From: an uncultured beta proteobacterium
Lineage (GTDB): Bacteria > Pseudomonadota > Gammaproteobacteria > Burkholderiales > Burkholderiaceae
Direction: 5' to 3'
DNA length: 9,496 nucleotides
Assembly: GCA_903835865.1 (NCBI GenBank)
Contig: CAILON010000110.1
Location: 1 to 9,496, forward strand
Numbering within the stretch: the stretch's first letter is position 1; the number at the start of each line of letters is the position of its first letter. This document shows positions 8,684 to 9,496 of this stretch, one piece after another. The translations under genes were made by a program, and so were the position numbers. Below the pieces are notes generated by a model. The model was not told the DNA's origin and did no database searches. It worked only from the letters and a program-made list of their open reading frames with translations.

Positions 8684-9381
8684 GCTATCTAGACACATTT
8701 ATTTTTGGGATTTATCCTTATATCTGCCTCGCGGTATTTTTCGTTGGCAGTTTAATTCGGTTCGATAGAGATCAGTACACCTGGAAAAGTGATTCCAGTC
8801 AGCTATTGCGCAAGAAGCAATTACGAATTGGTAGCATTTTCTTTCATATTGGCGTACTTTTCTTATTCTTTGGGCACTTATTTGGCATGCTGACACCCCA
8901 TTTTTTGTATGAGCCATTTATTACGGCTGGACAAAAACAAGTCATGGCTATGGCAAGTGGCGGTATCGCTGGTGTATTTGGCTTTATTGGATTAACCATT
9001 CTGCTTCATAGGAGATTGACTGATGATCGGATTCGTATTAATTCAAAGCCAAGCGATATTTTGATTGTTGTAGTGCTCTGGCTGCAGTTGTTACTTGGTT
9101 TAGCAACCATTCCCCTATCGGGTCAGCATTTAGATGGTTCGGTCATGATGCAACTGGCTGGATGGGCTCAGCATATCGTCACTTTCAGAGGTGGGGCAGT
9201 TGAATTACTAAATGGTGTGGACTGGGTATTCAAATTGCATATGTTCTTAGGTATGACAATCTTCCTAATATTCCCATTTACTCGCCTAGTTCATGTGTGG
9301 AGTGGATTTGCATCATTGAGTTACTTAATCCGCCCGTACCAAATCGTGCGCAGTAGACGCTTTGGCATTGGACGAAAGTAA
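8680..9381 (+). CDS. narI: Respiratory nitrate reductase, gamma (cytochrome b) subunit NarI
   Basis: Membrane anchor and quinol oxidase of the complex: it takes electrons from quinol on the periplasmic side and passes them through two b haems to NarH. It has 233 residues, against 225 in E. coli. Five helices are visible at roughly 8-26, 51-74, 88-111, 124-145 and 183-206. The four haem-ligand histidines fall at His56, His66, His187 and His205, the same numbers as in E. coli NarI. Conserved blocks are [11 protein letters not shown] (64-74), [12 protein letters not shown] (143-154) and FTRLVHVWS (200-208). The C-terminal tail after Tyr220 is strongly basic ([10 protein letters not shown]) and somewhat longer than in E. 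coli, which fits a cytoplasmic side by the positive-inside rule. The ATG overlaps the narJ stop by four bases. Confidence 0.97.
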   Translation: MSYLDTFIFGIYPYICLAVFFVGSLIRFDRDQYTWKSDSSQLLRKKQLRIGSIFFHIGVLFLFFGHLFGMLTPHFLYEPFITAGQKQVMAMASGGIAGVFGFIGLTILLHRRLTDDRIRINSKPSDILIVVVLWLQLLLGLATIPLSGQHLDGSVMMQLAGWAQHIVTFRGGAVELLNGVDWVFKLHMFLGMTIFLIFPFTRLVHVWSGFASLSYLIRPYQIVRSRRFGIGRK

Positions 9382-9386
9382 GTGAT

Positions 9387-9392
9387 GAGGTG
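9387..9392 (+). promoter_or_regulatory. Ribosome binding site of the gene starting at 9401
   Basis: GAGGTG is a six-base match to the anti-Shine-Dalgarno end of 16S rRNA, eight bases before the ATG at 9401. A GTG at 9382 and an ATG at 9385 upstream each give only a few codons before a stop, so 9401 is the credible start. Confidence 0.6.
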
Positions 9393-9400
9393 GGTTGACG

Positions 9401-9496
9401 ATGCCAGATGAATTATTGGAACGACTTCGGAAATTTCGCACTGAATATTTCCCGGCGCATCGTCAAGAATTTACCACTCTGATTCAAAATGGGCAA
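9401..9496 (+). CDS. Probable beta-carbonic anhydrase, N-terminal 32 codons only (cut by the window)
   Basis: An open frame from ATG 9401 runs to the right edge, 19 bases after narI, with a good ribosome site. The 32 visible residues begin MPDELLERLRKFRTEYFP and end EFTTLIQNGQ. This resembles the N-terminal helix of bacterial beta-carbonic anhydrases, where a stretch like FRxExFPxxxxxFxxLxxGQ comes just before the zinc-binding CSDSR motif. That motif would lie beyond the window, so the zinc ligands (Cys, His, Cys) cannot be checked. If right, the product interconverts CO2 and bicarbonate in the cytoplasm. No terminator separates it from narI, so read-through from the nar operon is likely. The call rests on recognition of a short N-terminus only. 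Confidence 0.55.
   Translation, partial: MPDELLERLRKFRTEYFPAHRQEFTTLIQNGQ

Noticed and set aside
9382..9400. Possible terminator after narI
   Set aside because: No inverted repeat or T-run is present in this short gap, which instead holds a ribosome site.
1..9496. An undescribed defence, mobile or accessory system hidden in the window
   Set aside because: Nearly every base is accounted for by well-known nar genes with intact motifs, gaps are at most 24 bases, and no repeats, integrase fragments or unusual composition were seen.

Overview
The window is almost entirely a respiratory nitrate reductase operon in the order narK1-narK2-narG-narH-narJ-narI, all on the + strand. The first codons of a further gene, most likely a beta-carbonic anhydrase, follow at the right edge. 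It looks like chromosomal DNA of a Gram-negative proteobacterium with moderate GC. The narK1K2GHJI order and the style of the proteins fit a betaproteobacterium. A low-GC member of Burkholderiales such as Polynucleobacter is plausible, but lineage is inferred from gene order and remembered family resemblance, not from a search.

Layout: bases 1-1260 hold the 3' part of narK1. Its reading frame is open to the left edge, so its true start and the operon promoter lie outside the window. narK2 (1285-2667) is a second, separate nitrate/nitrite transporter. narG (2688-6461), narH (6474-7997), narJ (8006-8683) and narI (8680-9381) encode the catalytic subunit, the iron-sulfur subunit, the assembly chaperone and the di-haem membrane anchor. 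Gaps between genes are 24, 20, 12 and 8 bases, and narJ and narI overlap by 4 bases. No promoter or terminator is visible inside the block, so it reads as one transcription unit. The gene that opens at 9401 lies 19 bases after narI with no terminator between them.

How it works: NarK1 and NarK2 bring nitrate in and exchange it for nitrite. NarGHI takes electrons from quinol at NarI, passes them through two haems b and the iron-sulfur clusters of NarH and NarG to the Mo-bisMGD site of NarG, and reduces nitrate to nitrite on the cytoplasmic side, which builds proton-motive force. NarJ matures NarG before it docks on the membrane. The ligand residues checked are present: the FS0 ligands and Mo-binding Asp in NarG, all four cluster motifs in NarH, and the four haem His of NarI. 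The enzyme therefore looks complete and functional.

No previously undescribed system was found. There are no RNA genes, mobile elements, CRISPR arrays or notable repeats, and no gene-free stretch over 300 bases. The points worth a second look are modest: the 5' truncation of narK1, the start choice of narJ, the tandem unfused transporters, and the probable carbonic anhydrase gene directly behind narI.
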